64,000 nucleotides of DNA, taken from assembly GCA_944380285.1 (NCBI GenBank), contig CALWGZ010000005.1, forward strand, positions 62,001 to 126,000. The letters are read 5' to 3'. The translations under genes and the position numbers were made by a program. The DNA comes from an uncultured Christensenellaceae bacterium. GTDB lineage: Bacteria; Bacillota; Clostridia; Christensenellales; UBA3700. The notes below the pieces were generated by a model, which did no database searches, was not told where the DNA came from, and saw nothing but the letters and a program-made list of their open reading frames with translations. Numbering within the stretch: the stretch's first letter is position 1; the number at the start of each line of letters is the position of its first letter. This document shows positions 16,536-26,227 of this stretch, in pieces.

Positions 16536-16562
16536 TTGGCAGTCAGGGAGATCGACTGCTAA
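16536..16562 (+). promoter_or_regulatory. CIRCE operator (HrcA binding site)
   Basis: TTGGCAGTC, 9-bp spacer, GACTGCTAA. This is one base from a perfect inverted repeat and close to the CIRCE consensus TTAGCACTC-N9-GAGTGCTAA; the two central-arm changes (CAGTC/GACTG) are compensatory. Its position over the transcript start implies HrcA repression relieved by heat shock. Confidence 0.93.
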
Positions 16563-16599
16563 CAATATGCCTCGGCGATTGCCAAGGCGCGGAGGAAAG

Positions 16600-17625
16600 A
16601 TGGACGACAGGCTTTCGGACAGAAAGAAGAAGGTGCTCAATGCGTTGGTGGACAGCTACATCACCGACGCGGAACCCATTTCGTCTTCCGCGATCAAAAA
16701 CAAGTATATGCCGGACGTGTCGTCGGCGACGATACGCAGCGAACTCGCGACGCTCGAAGAGTTGGGCTATCTTGTCCAACCTCACGTCAGCAGCGGCAGG
16801 GTGCCGTCGGCGAAGGCATATCGCTTTTATGTCGACTGCCTTTTGAGCGAGTGCGGCGACACGGACGTCGACGGGCTGGACGAGACGCTCAAAAGGCGCA
16901 TGAGTTCGGTCGAGGAGTTGGTGCGCGAGACCGCCAAGACGGTCAGCGACGTGACCAATTACACTTCGCTGATGGTGCTGTCCGGCGCGGACAGTCTCAC
17001 GGTCAAAGAGGTCAAATTGGTCGACCTTTACGACGACAGCGCGCTCGTGCTCGTCATCACCGACGCCGGCGTCATCAAGGACAAGACCGTCGCGGTGCCA
17101 AAGGACGCGGACGGCAACTATATAGAGCTTGCCAATCGCATCCTCAACGCGACGTTTGCGGGCAAGTCGCTTGCCGAGATCGGCAGCAGCGCTCCCGTCC
17201 TCGAAGAGAACATCGAGGGGATGAAGGCGCTCGTCGACGAGGTGATCAGGCTGCTTGCCGAATACAAGCGGGCGAGGGAGAGCGAGCTCTATCTCGAGGG
17301 CGCGGACAAGATCTTCCAATACCCCGAGGCGAGGGACGTGGACAATGTGCGCAGCTTTGTGTCCATCATCTCCAAAAAGGAGAAGCTGCACGACCTCGTC
17401 GCCGGCGACGGAGACCTCGAGATCGACGTCAAGATCGGCGAACAGGCGTCCGAGGACCTCAAACATATGGCGCTCGTCACCGCGCGCTATTCAGTCGACG
17501 GCAAGGAGATAGGGCATGTCGGCGTCATCGGACCCGAGCGCATGGACTACAAAAAGGTGATGAGCGTGCTCAGACAATTGGTCAGGGCGTTCGATAAAAA
17601 GGACAACGATCCCGATACGGAGTGA
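16600..17625 (+). CDS. hrcA: Heat-inducible transcription repressor HrcA
   Basis: 341 residues. An N-terminal winged helix has DSYITDAEPISSSAI and SSATIRSELATLEELGYL, followed by HVSSGRVPSAKAYRFYVD, the HrcA signature. The rest is the GAF-like/dimerisation region, including a C-terminal IGPERMDYKKVMSVL typical of the family. It binds CIRCE as a dimer with help from GroEL. The start at 16600 has GGAGG at 16591-16595; upstream in-frame codons run through the operator and are rejected. First gene of the class I heat-shock operon. Confidence 0.96.
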   Translation: MDDRLSDRKKKVLNALVDSYITDAEPISSSAIKNKYMPDVSSATIRSELATLEELGYLVQPHVSSGRVPSAKAYRFYVDCLLSECGDTDVDGLDETLKRRMSSVEELVRETAKTVSDVTNYTSLMVLSGADSLTVKEVKLVDLYDDSALVLVITDAGVIKDKTVAVPKDADGNYIELANRILNATFAGKSLAEIGSSAPVLEENIEGMKALVDEVIRLLAEYKRARESELYLEGADKIFQYPEARDVDNVRSFVSIISKKEKLHDLVAGDGDLEIDVKIGEQASEDLKHMALVTARYSVDGKEIGHVGVIGPERMDYKKVMSVLRQLVRAFDKKDNDPDTE

Positions 17626-17627
17626 AT

Positions 17628-18146
17628 ATGGCAAAGAAAGACAAAGAAAAACAGCCTTGCGACGCCGAACAGGCGCAAGAGGCAAAGAGCTTCGAGTTCG
17701 AAGGCGCGCAGGAAGAGCAAGCCGCCCCCGCGGCGGAGGCGACCGTCCCCTTGTCGCAATACGCGAGACTGCAAGCGGACTTCGACAACTTCAAAAAGCG
17801 CAACCGCGAGACCGCGACCAGGATGTACGAAGAGGGCGTCGCGGACGTCGTCAAGGACGTTTTGCCGACGATCGACAACCTCGACACCGCGATCTCATTC
17901 CAAAAGGACGAGGCTCAAAAGAAGTCGCTCGAATTGGTGCGAAAGGCGTTCCTCGACGTGCTGGCAAGGTACGGCGTAGAGGCGATGAACGCGCTGGGCG
18001 AGGACTTCGACCCCAACAGGCACGAGGCGGTGCTCAACCGCGACGACGGTCCCGAAAAGTCGGGCAAGGTCGTCGACGTGCTTCAAAACGGATACACCCG
18101 CGGCGACAAGGTGCTCAGATACCCCAAAGTCGTCGTCGGAGAATAA
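17628..18146 (+). CDS. grpE: GrpE nucleotide exchange factor
   Basis: 172 residues. An acidic, disordered N-terminus of about 50 residues is followed by the long dimerising helix (YARLQADFDNFKKRNRET) and a C-terminal beta domain with DFDPNRHEAV and VVDVLQNGYTRGDKVLRYPKVVV. GrpE releases ADP from DnaK. The ATG at 17628 is chosen because GGAG (17619-17622) sits 5 nt away; a GTG at 17622 would overlap that site. The gene lies 2 nt behind the hrcA stop. Confidence 0.95.
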   Translation: MAKKDKEKQPCDAEQAQEAKSFEFEGAQEEQAAPAAEATVPLSQYARLQADFDNFKKRNRETATRMYEEGVADVVKDVLPTIDNLDTAISFQKDEAQKKSLELVRKAFLDVLARYGVEAMNALGEDFDPNRHEAVLNRDDGPEKSGKVVDVLQNGYTRGDKVLRYPKVVVGE

Positions 18147-20006
<1,860 letters not shown>

Positions 20007-20016
20007 TGAGGAGATC

Positions 20017-20044
20017 GGGATCGCGCGGCGCTTCGCGCGATCCC
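20017..20044 (+). promoter_or_regulatory. hairpin between dnaK and dnaJ
   Basis: Perfect 11-bp stem GGGATCGCGCG/CGCGCGATCCC with a 6-nt loop and no T tract. The only Shine-Dalgarno-like sequence for dnaJ (GAGGAG, 20008-20013) is upstream of the hairpin, about 41 nt from the ATG; folding would bring it to about 13 nt. Confidence 0.7.
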
Positions 20045-20054
20045 GCATCGAAAA

Positions 20055-21188
20055 ATGGCAAAAGATCTGTATCAAATCCTCGGAGTCGACAAGAACGCCG
20101 ACGACGAGACGATAAAAAAGGCGTACCGCAAACTCGCGCTCAAATATCACCCCGATCGCTACGCGACCGCGACGGACGCCGAAAAGAAAGAGGCGGAGGA
20201 AAAGTTCAAGGAGATCAACCACGCCTACGAAGTGCTGTCCGACAAGACCAAGCGCGGCAATTACGACGCGTACGGAGACGAGAACGGACCGCAGTTCGGC
20301 GGCGGAGGCGGTTCCGGCTTTTCGGGCTTCTCGGGAGCGGGCGGCTTCGACGACATCCTCAACTCCTTCTTCGGCGGATTCGGCGGCCGCAGCCGCAGCG
20401 CAAACCCCAACGCGCCCGTCGACGGCGAGGACATCACCGTCAGGCTCAACCTCACCTTCGAAGAGGCGTATTTCGGCGTCGAAAAGCAGATCAACGTCGT
20501 GCGCAGCGAGGAGTGTCCCGACTGTCACGGCAGCGGCGCGCGCGACGCGTCGTCCGTCCATACCTGCCCCTATTGCCACGGCACCGGCTATGTCACACAG
20601 CGACAGCAGACGCTGTTCGGCGTGCAGACGGTGCGCACCGTGTGCTCCAATTGCGGAGGCAAGGGCAAGGTCGTCGGCGACAAGTGCCGCACTTGCAAGG
20701 GCAACGGCTATGTCCGCCGCAACGCGACCGTCAAGGTCAAGATCCCGGCGGGCGTCGATTCGGGCGTCAACATCACCGTTCGCAACGAGGGCAACGCGGG
20801 GCGCAACGGCGGCATGAAGGGCAACCTCGTCCTCGTCGTCTACGTCGCCGAAAGTCCGCGCTACAAGCGCATGGGCTACGACCTGTATATGACCCTGCCG
20901 ATAGGCTTTTACAGCGCCGCGGTCGGCTGCAAGATCGAGGTGGACACGATGAAGGGCAAGGCGGTGTGCAACATCCCCGAGGCGACTCAATCGGGCACCA
21001 AGATCCGCATCAAGGGCTACGGCGTCAAGATGCTCAACCGCGACGGCTACGGCGACCTCTACATCACCGTCAAGGTCGAGACGCCAAAAGGGCTCAACCG
21101 CAAGCAGCAGCAATTGCTTGCCGACTTCGAGGCGAGCCTGTCCGAAGGGCAGTACCCGCAAGTCAAGAAGTACAACAGCGGCAAGTGA
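20055..21188 (+). CDS. dnaJ: Co-chaperone DnaJ (Hsp40, type I)
   Basis: 377 residues with all type I parts. The J domain (1-70) has the HPD triad. A Gly/Phe-rich segment (about 76-115) follows. The zinc domain has four CxxCxGxG repeats ([32 protein letters not shown]), and then two beta-rich substrate-binding domains. It stimulates the DnaK ATPase and delivers substrates. No SD lies in the usual window before the ATG; see the preceding hairpin. Confidence 0.97.
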   Translation: MAKDLYQILGVDKNADDETIKKAYRKLALKYHPDRYATATDAEKKEAEEKFKEINHAYEVLSDKTKRGNYDAYGDENGPQFGGGGGSGFSGFSGAGGFDDILNSFFGGFGGRSRSANPNAPVDGEDITVRLNLTFEEAYFGVEKQINVVRSEECPDCHGSGARDASSVHTCPYCHGTGYVTQRQQTLFGVQTVRTVCSNCGGKGKVVGDKCRTCKGNGYVRRNATVKVKIPAGVDSGVNITVRNEGNAGRNGGMKGNLVLVVYVAESPRYKRMGYDLYMTLPIGFYSAAVGCKIEVDTMKGKAVCNIPEATQSGTKIRIKGYGVKMLNRDGYGDLYITVKVETPKGLNRKQQQLLADFEASLSEGQYPQVKKYNSGK

Positions 21189-21268
21189 GCGGCAAGACAA
21201 AAAATTACGCGCGGCGAAAGCTGCGCATTTTTTTGCGCAAAAACGGCGTCGCGCCGCATCGACAAAAA

Positions 21269-21535
21269 TCGGAGTATACTCCGACAAGTCGGTTATATTG
21301 GGTGAAAAAATGGACTATACTCCGACAAGTCGGTTATATCGAGCGAAAAAGCGGAGTATATTCCGACAAGTCGGTTATATCGAGTGAAAAAGCGGAGTAT
21401 ATTCCGATAAGTCGGTTATATCGAGCGAAAAAGCGGAGTATATTCCGACAAGTTGGTTATATTGAGGTGAAAATCGGAGTATACTCCGACAAGGCGGTTA
21501 TATCTAGATGAAAGGTGGAGTGTATTCCGGCAAAA
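21269..21535 (+). repeat. Seven 41-bp tandem repeats
   Basis: Repeat units begin at 21270, 21311, 21352, 21393, 21434, 21475 and 21516, exactly 41 bp apart; the seventh is partial. Each holds two small palindromes, CGGAGTATACTCCG and CCGACaaGTCGG, then TTATAT and GAGnGAAAAA. The whole period is conserved with no variable spacer, so this is not CRISPR, and 41 is not a multiple of three, so it is not a coding repeat. It lies between dnaJ and the convergent lysA. Confidence 0.92.
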
Positions 21536-21566
21536 AACATCCCGAGGCGGTCGCTTCGGGATGTTT
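21533..21566 (-). terminator. intrinsic terminator of lysA
   Basis: Stem AACATCCCGA/TCGGGATGTT. On the minus strand it is followed by six T (A run at 21533-21538). Confidence 0.85.
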
Positions 21567-21588
21567 GGTTGTTGTTTATTTTGCTCGC

Positions 21589-22830
21589 TCAATCGAAGAT
21601 CATAGTCGCGAAGTAGTCGTCCGGGGTCTCGGCGCGGCGGATGAGTTTGACCGAGCCGTCCTCGCGCAGCAACAGCTCCGCGCTGCGCAATTTGCCGTTG
21701 TAGTTGTAGCCCATCGAGAAGCCGTGCGCGCCGGCGTCGTGGATCGCGAGGATGTCGCCGATCTCCAACTCGGGCAGCATGCGGTCGACCGCGAATTTGT
21801 CGTTGTTTTCGCACAGCGAACCGACGACGTCGTACTTGTGGTCGCAGGGCGCGTTCTCTTTGCCGAGCACGGTGATGTGGTGGTATGCGCCGTACATCGC
21901 CGGGCGCATGAGGTTGGCGGCGCAGGCGTCCACGCCGGCGTACTCCTTGTAGATGTGCTTGAAGTGGACTACCGTCGTGATCAGGTTGCCGTAGGGACCC
22001 AGCATGAATCTGCCCAGCTCCGTGCGCAGCGAAGGCTTCATGTCGCCGGTGAACGCGCGCTCGTATTGCGCCTTGACGCCGTCGGCGATCGCATAGATGT
22101 CGGGCATCTCGTCGGTCGGCAGATAGGGGATGCCGATGCCGCCCGACAGGTTGACGAACTTGAAGTTCGCGCCCGTCTCGGCGTGAAGTTCGCACGCGGT
22201 GTCGAACAGAATGCCGGCGAGCGTGGGGTAGTACTCGTTGCCGAGGTTGTTGGACGCGAGGAAGGCGTGCAGCCCGAAGCTCTCGACGCCGAGCGCCTGC
22301 AACTTGCGCACCGCTTCGGTCAATTGAGCGCGCGTCATGCCGTATTTTGCGTCCTGCGGCGTGCCCATGATCTGCTTGTTGATCGCGAAGTCCTTGCCGT
22401 TGTTGAAGCGCAGCGACACCGTCTTGGGCATTTTGCCGCCGGCGACCTTTGCGAGAAAGTCGACGTGCGTGATGTCGTCGAGCGTGATCGTCGCGCCGAG
22501 ACGAAGCGCCAAAGCGTATTCTTCGGCGGGGGTCTCGTTGCTGGTGAACATGATGTCGTCGCCGACGATGCCGCACTTTTCGCACAGCATCAATTCGGTC
22601 AAAGACGAGCAGTCCATCCCGCAGCCCAGCGAGTGCAGTATCTTCATGATCGTCGGGTTGGGGGTCGCCTTGACCGCGAAGTGCTCTTTGAAGCCGGCGC
22701 ACCACGAGAACGCGTCATAGACGCGTCTTGCGTTGTCTTTGATCCCCTTTTCGTCATAGATGTGGAAGGGGGTGGGGTATGTCTTTTTGATCTCTTCGGC
22801 TTGCGCCTTTGTGATTATCGGTTTTTTCAT
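21589..22830 (-). CDS. lysA: Diaminopimelate decarboxylase
   Basis: 413 residues, fold-type III PLP enzyme. PLP lysine in FAVKATPNP (Lys54), then GCGMDCSSLTEL and the phosphate-binding NLSGGIGIPY. CENNDKF and HDAGAHGFSMGYNYNGKLRSAE make the C-terminal substrate side. It converts meso-diaminopimelate to lysine. CENND replaces the more usual CES-type motif, typical of a subgroup of LysA-like decarboxylases, so a related amino-acid decarboxylase is a less likely alternative. Predicted leaderless; divergent from the HAD gene. Confidence 0.88.
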   Translation of the reverse strand: MKKPIITKAQAEEIKKTYPTPFHIYDEKGIKDNARRVYDAFSWCAGFKEHFAVKATPNPTIMKILHSLGCGMDCSSLTELMLCEKCGIVGDDIMFTSNETPAEEYALALRLGATITLDDITHVDFLAKVAGGKMPKTVSLRFNNGKDFAINKQIMGTPQDAKYGMTRAQLTEAVRKLQALGVESFGLHAFLASNNLGNEYYPTLAGILFDTACELHAETGANFKFVNLSGGIGIPYLPTDEMPDIYAIADGVKAQYERAFTGDMKPSLRTELGRFMLGPYGNLITTVVHFKHIYKEYAGVDACAANLMRPAMYGAYHHITVLGKENAPCDHKYDVVGSLCENNDKFAVDRMLPELEIGDILAIHDAGAHGFSMGYNYNGKLRSAELLLREDGSVKLIRRAETPDDYFATMIFD

Positions 22831-22836
22831 AAGTCG

Positions 22837-22865
22837 ATTATATAAAATGCGCGCGAAGATGTCAA
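22837..22865 (-). promoter_or_regulatory. promoter giving a leaderless lysA mRNA
   Basis: Minus strand TTGACA (22865-22860), 17-bp spacer, TATAAT (22842-22837). The +1 seven bases on is 22830, the A of the lysA ATG. Confidence 0.8.
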
Positions 22866-22901
22866 ACGTTTGGCGAAAGATAAGGCGCAGGGCTCAAACA
22901 A

Positions 22902-22930
22902 TTGACTTTCGCCCGTGCGCGTATTAGAAT
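22902..22930 (+). promoter_or_regulatory. promoter of the HAD-hprK unit (leaderless)
   Basis: TTGACT (22902-22907), 17-bp spacer, TAGAAT (22925-22930). The expected +1 (22937) is one base before the ATG at 22938, and no SD fits. Confidence 0.75.
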
Positions 22931-22937
22931 AAAACAT

Positions 22938-23756
22938 ATGAAATACAAGGCATTTTTTTGTGACTTTGACGGCACGATCTTTGCGGACGACCACACGATC
23001 TCGCAGCGCAATATCGACGCGATCAAAAGATATCGCGACAGGGGCGGCAAATTTTTCGTCGCCACGGGCAGGATGTTCAGTTCTATACGCCCGCACCTCG
23101 CGACCCTCGGCTTGACCGAAGGCGAGGTCATCCTCTATCAGGGCGGCGGCGTGTACGACATCGCAAAGGGCGAGCCCGTCTGGGTGCGCAACATTGCCAT
23201 TGACGACGCGGTCGAGTGTCTGCGCAGGCTGGAGAGCGATCCGCGCCAAAACGTGCAAATGGTCTATATCGACGACAGGTGCTACTCGGTCGCGCCGCAT
23301 CCGGCGATCGACTTGTTCTGCAACATCTGCAACATCGATTGCACTTTGGTCGGCGAAAAGCTGTCCGACTATGTGACAAAGAGGGGAGACGCCCCCACAA
23401 AAGTGCTCGCGATCGCCGAGGCTGACGACGTCTATGCGATCTCGAAGGAGTACATCCCCGTGTTCGACGGCAGACTGTCGTTCACGCGCTCGCAAAAGTT
23501 CCTCGTCGAGTTCACCGCCTACGGCATCAACAAGGGCGACGCGGTGCGCAAGATGTGTGAAAAGCACGGCTTGAAACGCGAGGAGATCATCTGCATGGGC
23601 GACGCCGACAACGACATCTCGATGATCGAATATGCGGGTCTCGGCATCGCGGTGCAAAACGCGATGGACACCACAAAGGCACACGCCGACGTCATAGGCG
23701 TGTCCAACAACCACGACGCGGTCGCTTGGGTCGTGGACAACTTCTGCGGAGATTGA
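22938..23756 (+). CDS. HAD-superfamily Cof-type phosphatase
   Basis: 272 residues. Motif I FCDFDGTIF (nucleophile Asp), motif II VATGR, motif III Lys in INKGDAV and motif IV GDADNDISMIEYAG, with a C2B cap domain in between. Cof-type proteins dephosphorylate sugar phosphates, FMN, PLP or similar small molecules; the substrate cannot be assigned. It is probably co-transcribed with hprK, which starts one base after the stop. Confidence 0.88.
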   Translation: MKYKAFFCDFDGTIFADDHTISQRNIDAIKRYRDRGGKFFVATGRMFSSIRPHLATLGLTEGEVILYQGGGVYDIAKGEPVWVRNIAIDDAVECLRRLESDPRQNVQMVYIDDRCYSVAPHPAIDLFCNICNIDCTLVGEKLSDYVTKRGDAPTKVLAIAEADDVYAISKEYIPVFDGRLSFTRSQKFLVEFTAYGINKGDAVRKMCEKHGLKREEIICMGDADNDISMIEYAGLGIAVQNAMDTTKAHADVIGVSNNHDAVAWVVDNFCGD

Positions 23757-23757
23757 T

Positions 23758-24690
23758 ATGGAAGAAAAGCAAGAATCGACCGTGACCGCCGAGAGCGTCA
23801 AGATCAAGAACTTCTGCCGCGACTGCGGGCTTGAATTGCTGCAAGGCAACGAGTTGGATTATGTCACGTTCAGTTCGGAACTGATCAACCGCCCGGGATT
23901 GCTGCTGACCGGCTTTGAGGACTACTTCGGCGACGGCAGGGTGCAGGTCGTCGGCAACGCCGAATACTACTACATCCAAAGCCTGCCCGAGGACGAAAAA
24001 CGCAAGGCGATGGAACGCTTTTTCAGCAAGCGAATACCGTGTATAATCTACACCCGCTCGATAAATCCGTCGCCGTATATGCTCGAGCTCGCCGAGATCC
24101 ACAACATCCCCATCTTCATGTCCCACCTGACCACGACCGCGCTCAACACCGTCGTCAGCAACTATCTCGAAAAGCTGCTCGCGCCGATGAGGTGCGTGCA
24201 CGGCACATTGCTTGAGATCAGCGGCATAGGCGTGCTGTTGACCGGCAGGAGCGGACAGGGCAAGAGCGAGACCGCGCTCGAATTGATCCACCGCGGGCAC
24301 AGGCTCGTCGCCGACGACGCGGTCATCGTCAAACGCTTCGGCGAACAGCTGATCGGCACCGCGCCCGAAAAGATCAAGTTCTTCATGGAGGTGCGCGGCA
24401 TCGGCATCATCGACATACGCAGCATGTACGGCGTCGCGTCCGTCTTGCCGCAAAGCGCGATCGATCTCGTCATCGAGCTGCGCAAGTGGAGCGGCGACGA
24501 AGAGTTCGACCGCATCGCCGACAAGGCGGAATACGAAGAGATCCTCGGCATGACCGTCCCCAAGACAGTCTTGCCCGTCATGCCCGGCCGCAACCTCGCG
24601 GTCGTCGTCGAGGTCGCCGCGCGCAACCTGCGCATGAAGCGCATGGGCTATGACGCCTGGGGCGATCTGATGAAAAATTTGAAGGATTGA
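23758..24690 (+). CDS. hprK: HPr kinase/phosphorylase
   Basis: 310 residues. An N-terminal domain (about 1-140) is followed by the kinase domain with the catalytic His in MRCVHG (His148), P-loop GRSGQGKSE (163-171), VADD, and the HPrK signature MEVRGIGIIDI. It phosphorylates HPr/Crh on the regulatory serine under high glycolytic flux, feeding CcpA-mediated carbon control. The P-loop has RSGQ where DSGV is common. A candidate substrate, an HPr-like protein with Ser41 but no catalytic His, is encoded 1.5 kb away. Confidence 0.95.
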   Translation: MEEKQESTVTAESVKIKNFCRDCGLELLQGNELDYVTFSSELINRPGLLLTGFEDYFGDGRVQVVGNAEYYYIQSLPEDEKRKAMERFFSKRIPCIIYTRSINPSPYMLELAEIHNIPIFMSHLTTTALNTVVSNYLEKLLAPMRCVHGTLLEISGIGVLLTGRSGQGKSETALELIHRGHRLVADDAVIVKRFGEQLIGTAPEKIKFFMEVRGIGIIDIRSMYGVASVLPQSAIDLVIELRKWSGDEEFDRIADKAEYEEILGMTVPKTVLPVMPGRNLAVVVEVAARNLRMKRMGYDAWGDLMKNLKD

Positions 24691-24691
24691 C

Positions 24692-24868
24692 ATGGACAAC
24701 TACGAAAGGATGAAACTTGCCGAAAAGTTCGACGAAGACTGCGATTTCATCGAGGACTACGGCGACCTCGAGGACGCCGAAAAGTTCGAGAGCGACGCCG
24801 ACGCATTCAAACGGAAGTACAAAGAGTTCTACACCGACATCAAACTCTCCCATAAGGAAGATTGGTGA
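24692..24868 (+). CDS. 58-residue acidic protein coupled to hprK
   Basis: Starts one base after the hprK stop with AAGGA upstream. The protein is highly charged (many Asp/Glu, with Lys and Tyr) and helical in character, with no cysteine pair or membrane segment; no family recognised. It keeps the same base composition and tight spacing as its neighbours, which supports translation. The last two bases of its TGA are the first two of GACCGC element A2, so the native C-terminus could once have been longer. Confidence 0.65.
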   Translation: MDNYERMKLAEKFDEDCDFIEDYGDLEDAEKFESDADAFKRKYKEFYTDIKLSHKEDW

Positions 24869-25079
24869 CCGCCCATCGGGGCGAGGACGAGGTTTTGACG
24901 AGATCTTTTGCGCCGATACTTCGTCTTGCCCCTTGCTAAGACCGCAGAGGGTATTGAGCTTCGGGGACGCGACTCGTCTCGGCGCAAAATCTCTTCGTCA
25001 AAACTGCTTAGCACCGACAAAATCGACAGCAAAAACGTTGTCGTTTTTTGTCGGCTCGTCCTCGCCTCGATGGGCGGTC
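24867..25079 (+). repeat. GACCGC element, copy A2 (best-preserved)
   Basis: 213 bp. The ends 24867-24891 and 25055-25079 are inverted over 25 bp, with one G-T wobble, starting GACCGCCCATCG. The second stem pairs GTTTTGACGAGAT...TTTGCGCCGA with TCGGCGCAAAATCTC...CGTCAAAAC around a loop holding GCTAAGACC and AGGGTATTGA. The third hairpin (25014-25054) is CCGACAAAA...TTTTTTGTCGG with a CGACA/TGTCG tip. The stem sequences differ from copy A1 but the pairing is kept. Confidence 0.78.
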
Positions 25080-25089
25080 ACAATAGGGG

Positions 25090-25292
25090 CTTGTTACGTC
25101 GACAAAGATACGCGGCGGCTTTTACGCAGGGGCTTCACCCCGCCGCTCGCTAAGACCGCAGAGGGTATTGAGCTGCGGGGATGCGACTTGTCTGAGCGGA
25201 AAATCTCTCGCTCAAAACTAAACCGAAAGAAAGAGGACGGCAAAAATTGTCGTCCTTTTCTTTCGGCGCGTCTTTGTAACCGTTGCGCGGTC
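25090..25292 (+). repeat. GACCGC element, copy A3 (degenerate terminal stem)
   Basis: Directly follows A2. Bases 25112-25157 are identical over 46 nt to 9613-9658 in A1. AGGGTATTGAGC and a third hairpin (25223-25266, GAAAGAAAGAGGACG/CGTCC-TTTTCTTTC) follow, ending GCGCGGTC. The outer stem (GTTAC..CAAAGA with TCTTTGTAAC) is interrupted. The 3' half is less well paired, suggesting a chimera or decay. Confidence 0.65.
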
Positions 25293-25599
25293 TTTTTTAG
25301 CTTGGTACAATCACAGGCAGGCAAGGAGAAGTTCGATCATCGGCTTGTCCACAGGTGCGCGGCGCGGTCTATTTTTTGGGCTCGGTTCTATGCCGTAACA
25401 AGCATAAGCGCGCAAACGAGCCGTCCAAGACGTGACCTGAGCCGCGCCGCAAAGCGAGCGCGGAACAGAAAATGTCGCGCGGAACCGCGTTTCCCGCGCG
25501 ACTCAATCATGCGGCTGTCAAATGACCGCGCTCTTTGACAGCCGCCCATTGCACGACCGCGAGCGGTGAGCGAGCGCTTGTCGTGTCGGAGGGGGAGTA
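25293..25599 (+). repeat. Mosaic of repeat fragments, no gene
   Basis: Holds AGCTTGGTACAATCACAGGCAGGCAAGGAG (in pieces, similar to 10390-10420), GGGCTCGGTTCTATG...TAACAAGCATAAGCGCGC (similar to 10174-10208), and a repeat B-like CAAACGAGCCGTCC...CCGCGC/GCGCGG...GCGGAACAG (25412-25467). A CGGCTGTCAAATGA/TTTGACAGCCG hairpin (about 25511-25545) follows. No ORF with a plausible start is seen. Confidence 0.5.
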
Positions 25600-25691
25600 T
25601 TGAGGGGGAACCCAAGTGCCGCTTGTATGAAAAAGGCGCGCCTTTCGGTGCGCATTTGATTCAAGCGATTAGCACTTTGGTGCCCCCTCAA
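25600..25691. repeat. 92-bp inverted repeat downstream of DUF4364
   Basis: TTGAGGGGG-ACC-AAGTGC arms (25600-25619 and 25672-25691) match at 18 of 20 positions, extended inward by CTTG/CAAG. The TTGAGGGGGAACCC arm sequence recurs at 27380. Confidence 0.7.
25629..25653 (-). terminator. intrinsic terminator of the HPr-like/DUF4364 unit
   Basis: Minus strand GCGCACC-GAAA-GGCGCGC (one mismatch) then C and five T, nested in the centre of the 25600-25691 inverted repeat. Confidence 0.6.
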
Positions 25692-25706
25692 AGAGCGAAG
25701 CGGAGC

Positions 25707-26225
25707 TCAGTCGAGCAGATTCTCATGTATAAACTCGTACACCGTCGACGCCTTTTCGGGCCAGATCTTGTACAGCCATTTGGCGGTGTTGCGGTCTTGA
25801 ACGACGAGGCGGATCTCCATCAATTGCACGGACGTGCTCTCGATCTTGAGCACGACGGTATAGCTTTGGTCGTGGTTGCGGAAATAGTCGGACGTATAGT
25901 CCTGCTTTTTGCGATAGTTGAAGCGGTTTTGCTTGATGTCCTCGATGATGCTCTCGCGCACCGAGTTGGGGATGTTGGTATAGAAATGGCTGAGGCACTC
26001 TCTGCCGTCGGCGGTGATCGCATAGCGCTTGGCCGCCTTGCCCTGCGACACGACGGCGATGAAGCCCGACGCGACGAGCGACGCGAAGGCGCCCTTGCAG
26101 TCGATGTAGGGGATCCAGCCGTTGGCGTCCGCCATCTCGACGACGATATCTTCCTGCATGGGCACCTCGAGCTTGTCGAAGATGAACAGCAGGATGAGTT
26201 TGTCGACCATGTCCCGTTCCATCAT
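25707..26225 (-). CDS. DUF4364 family protein (winged-helix-like)
   Basis: 172 residues. The N-terminal half (about 1-75) reads as a winged helix: a helical start with LILLFIFDKLEVPM, ASLVASGFIAVV, KRYAITADGRECL. The C-terminal half (about 85-172) is alternating beta/alpha (YTVVLKIESTSVQLMEIRLVV). The pattern matches DUF4364, a clostridial family of presumed transcription regulators of unknown target. It starts 2 nt after the HPr-like gene, so the two form an operon. Confidence 0.75.
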   Translation of the reverse strand: MMERDMVDKLILLFIFDKLEVPMQEDIVVEMADANGWIPYIDCKGAFASLVASGFIAVVSQGKAAKRYAITADGRECLSHFYTNIPNSVRESIIEDIKQNRFNYRKKQDYTSDYFRNHDQSYTVVLKIESTSVQLMEIRLVVQDRNTAKWLYKIWPEKASTVYEFIHENLLD

Positions 26226-26227
26226 GG

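Noticed and set aside
21269..21535. CRISPR array
   Set aside because: The whole 41-bp period is conserved, there are no variable spacers and no cas genes nearby.
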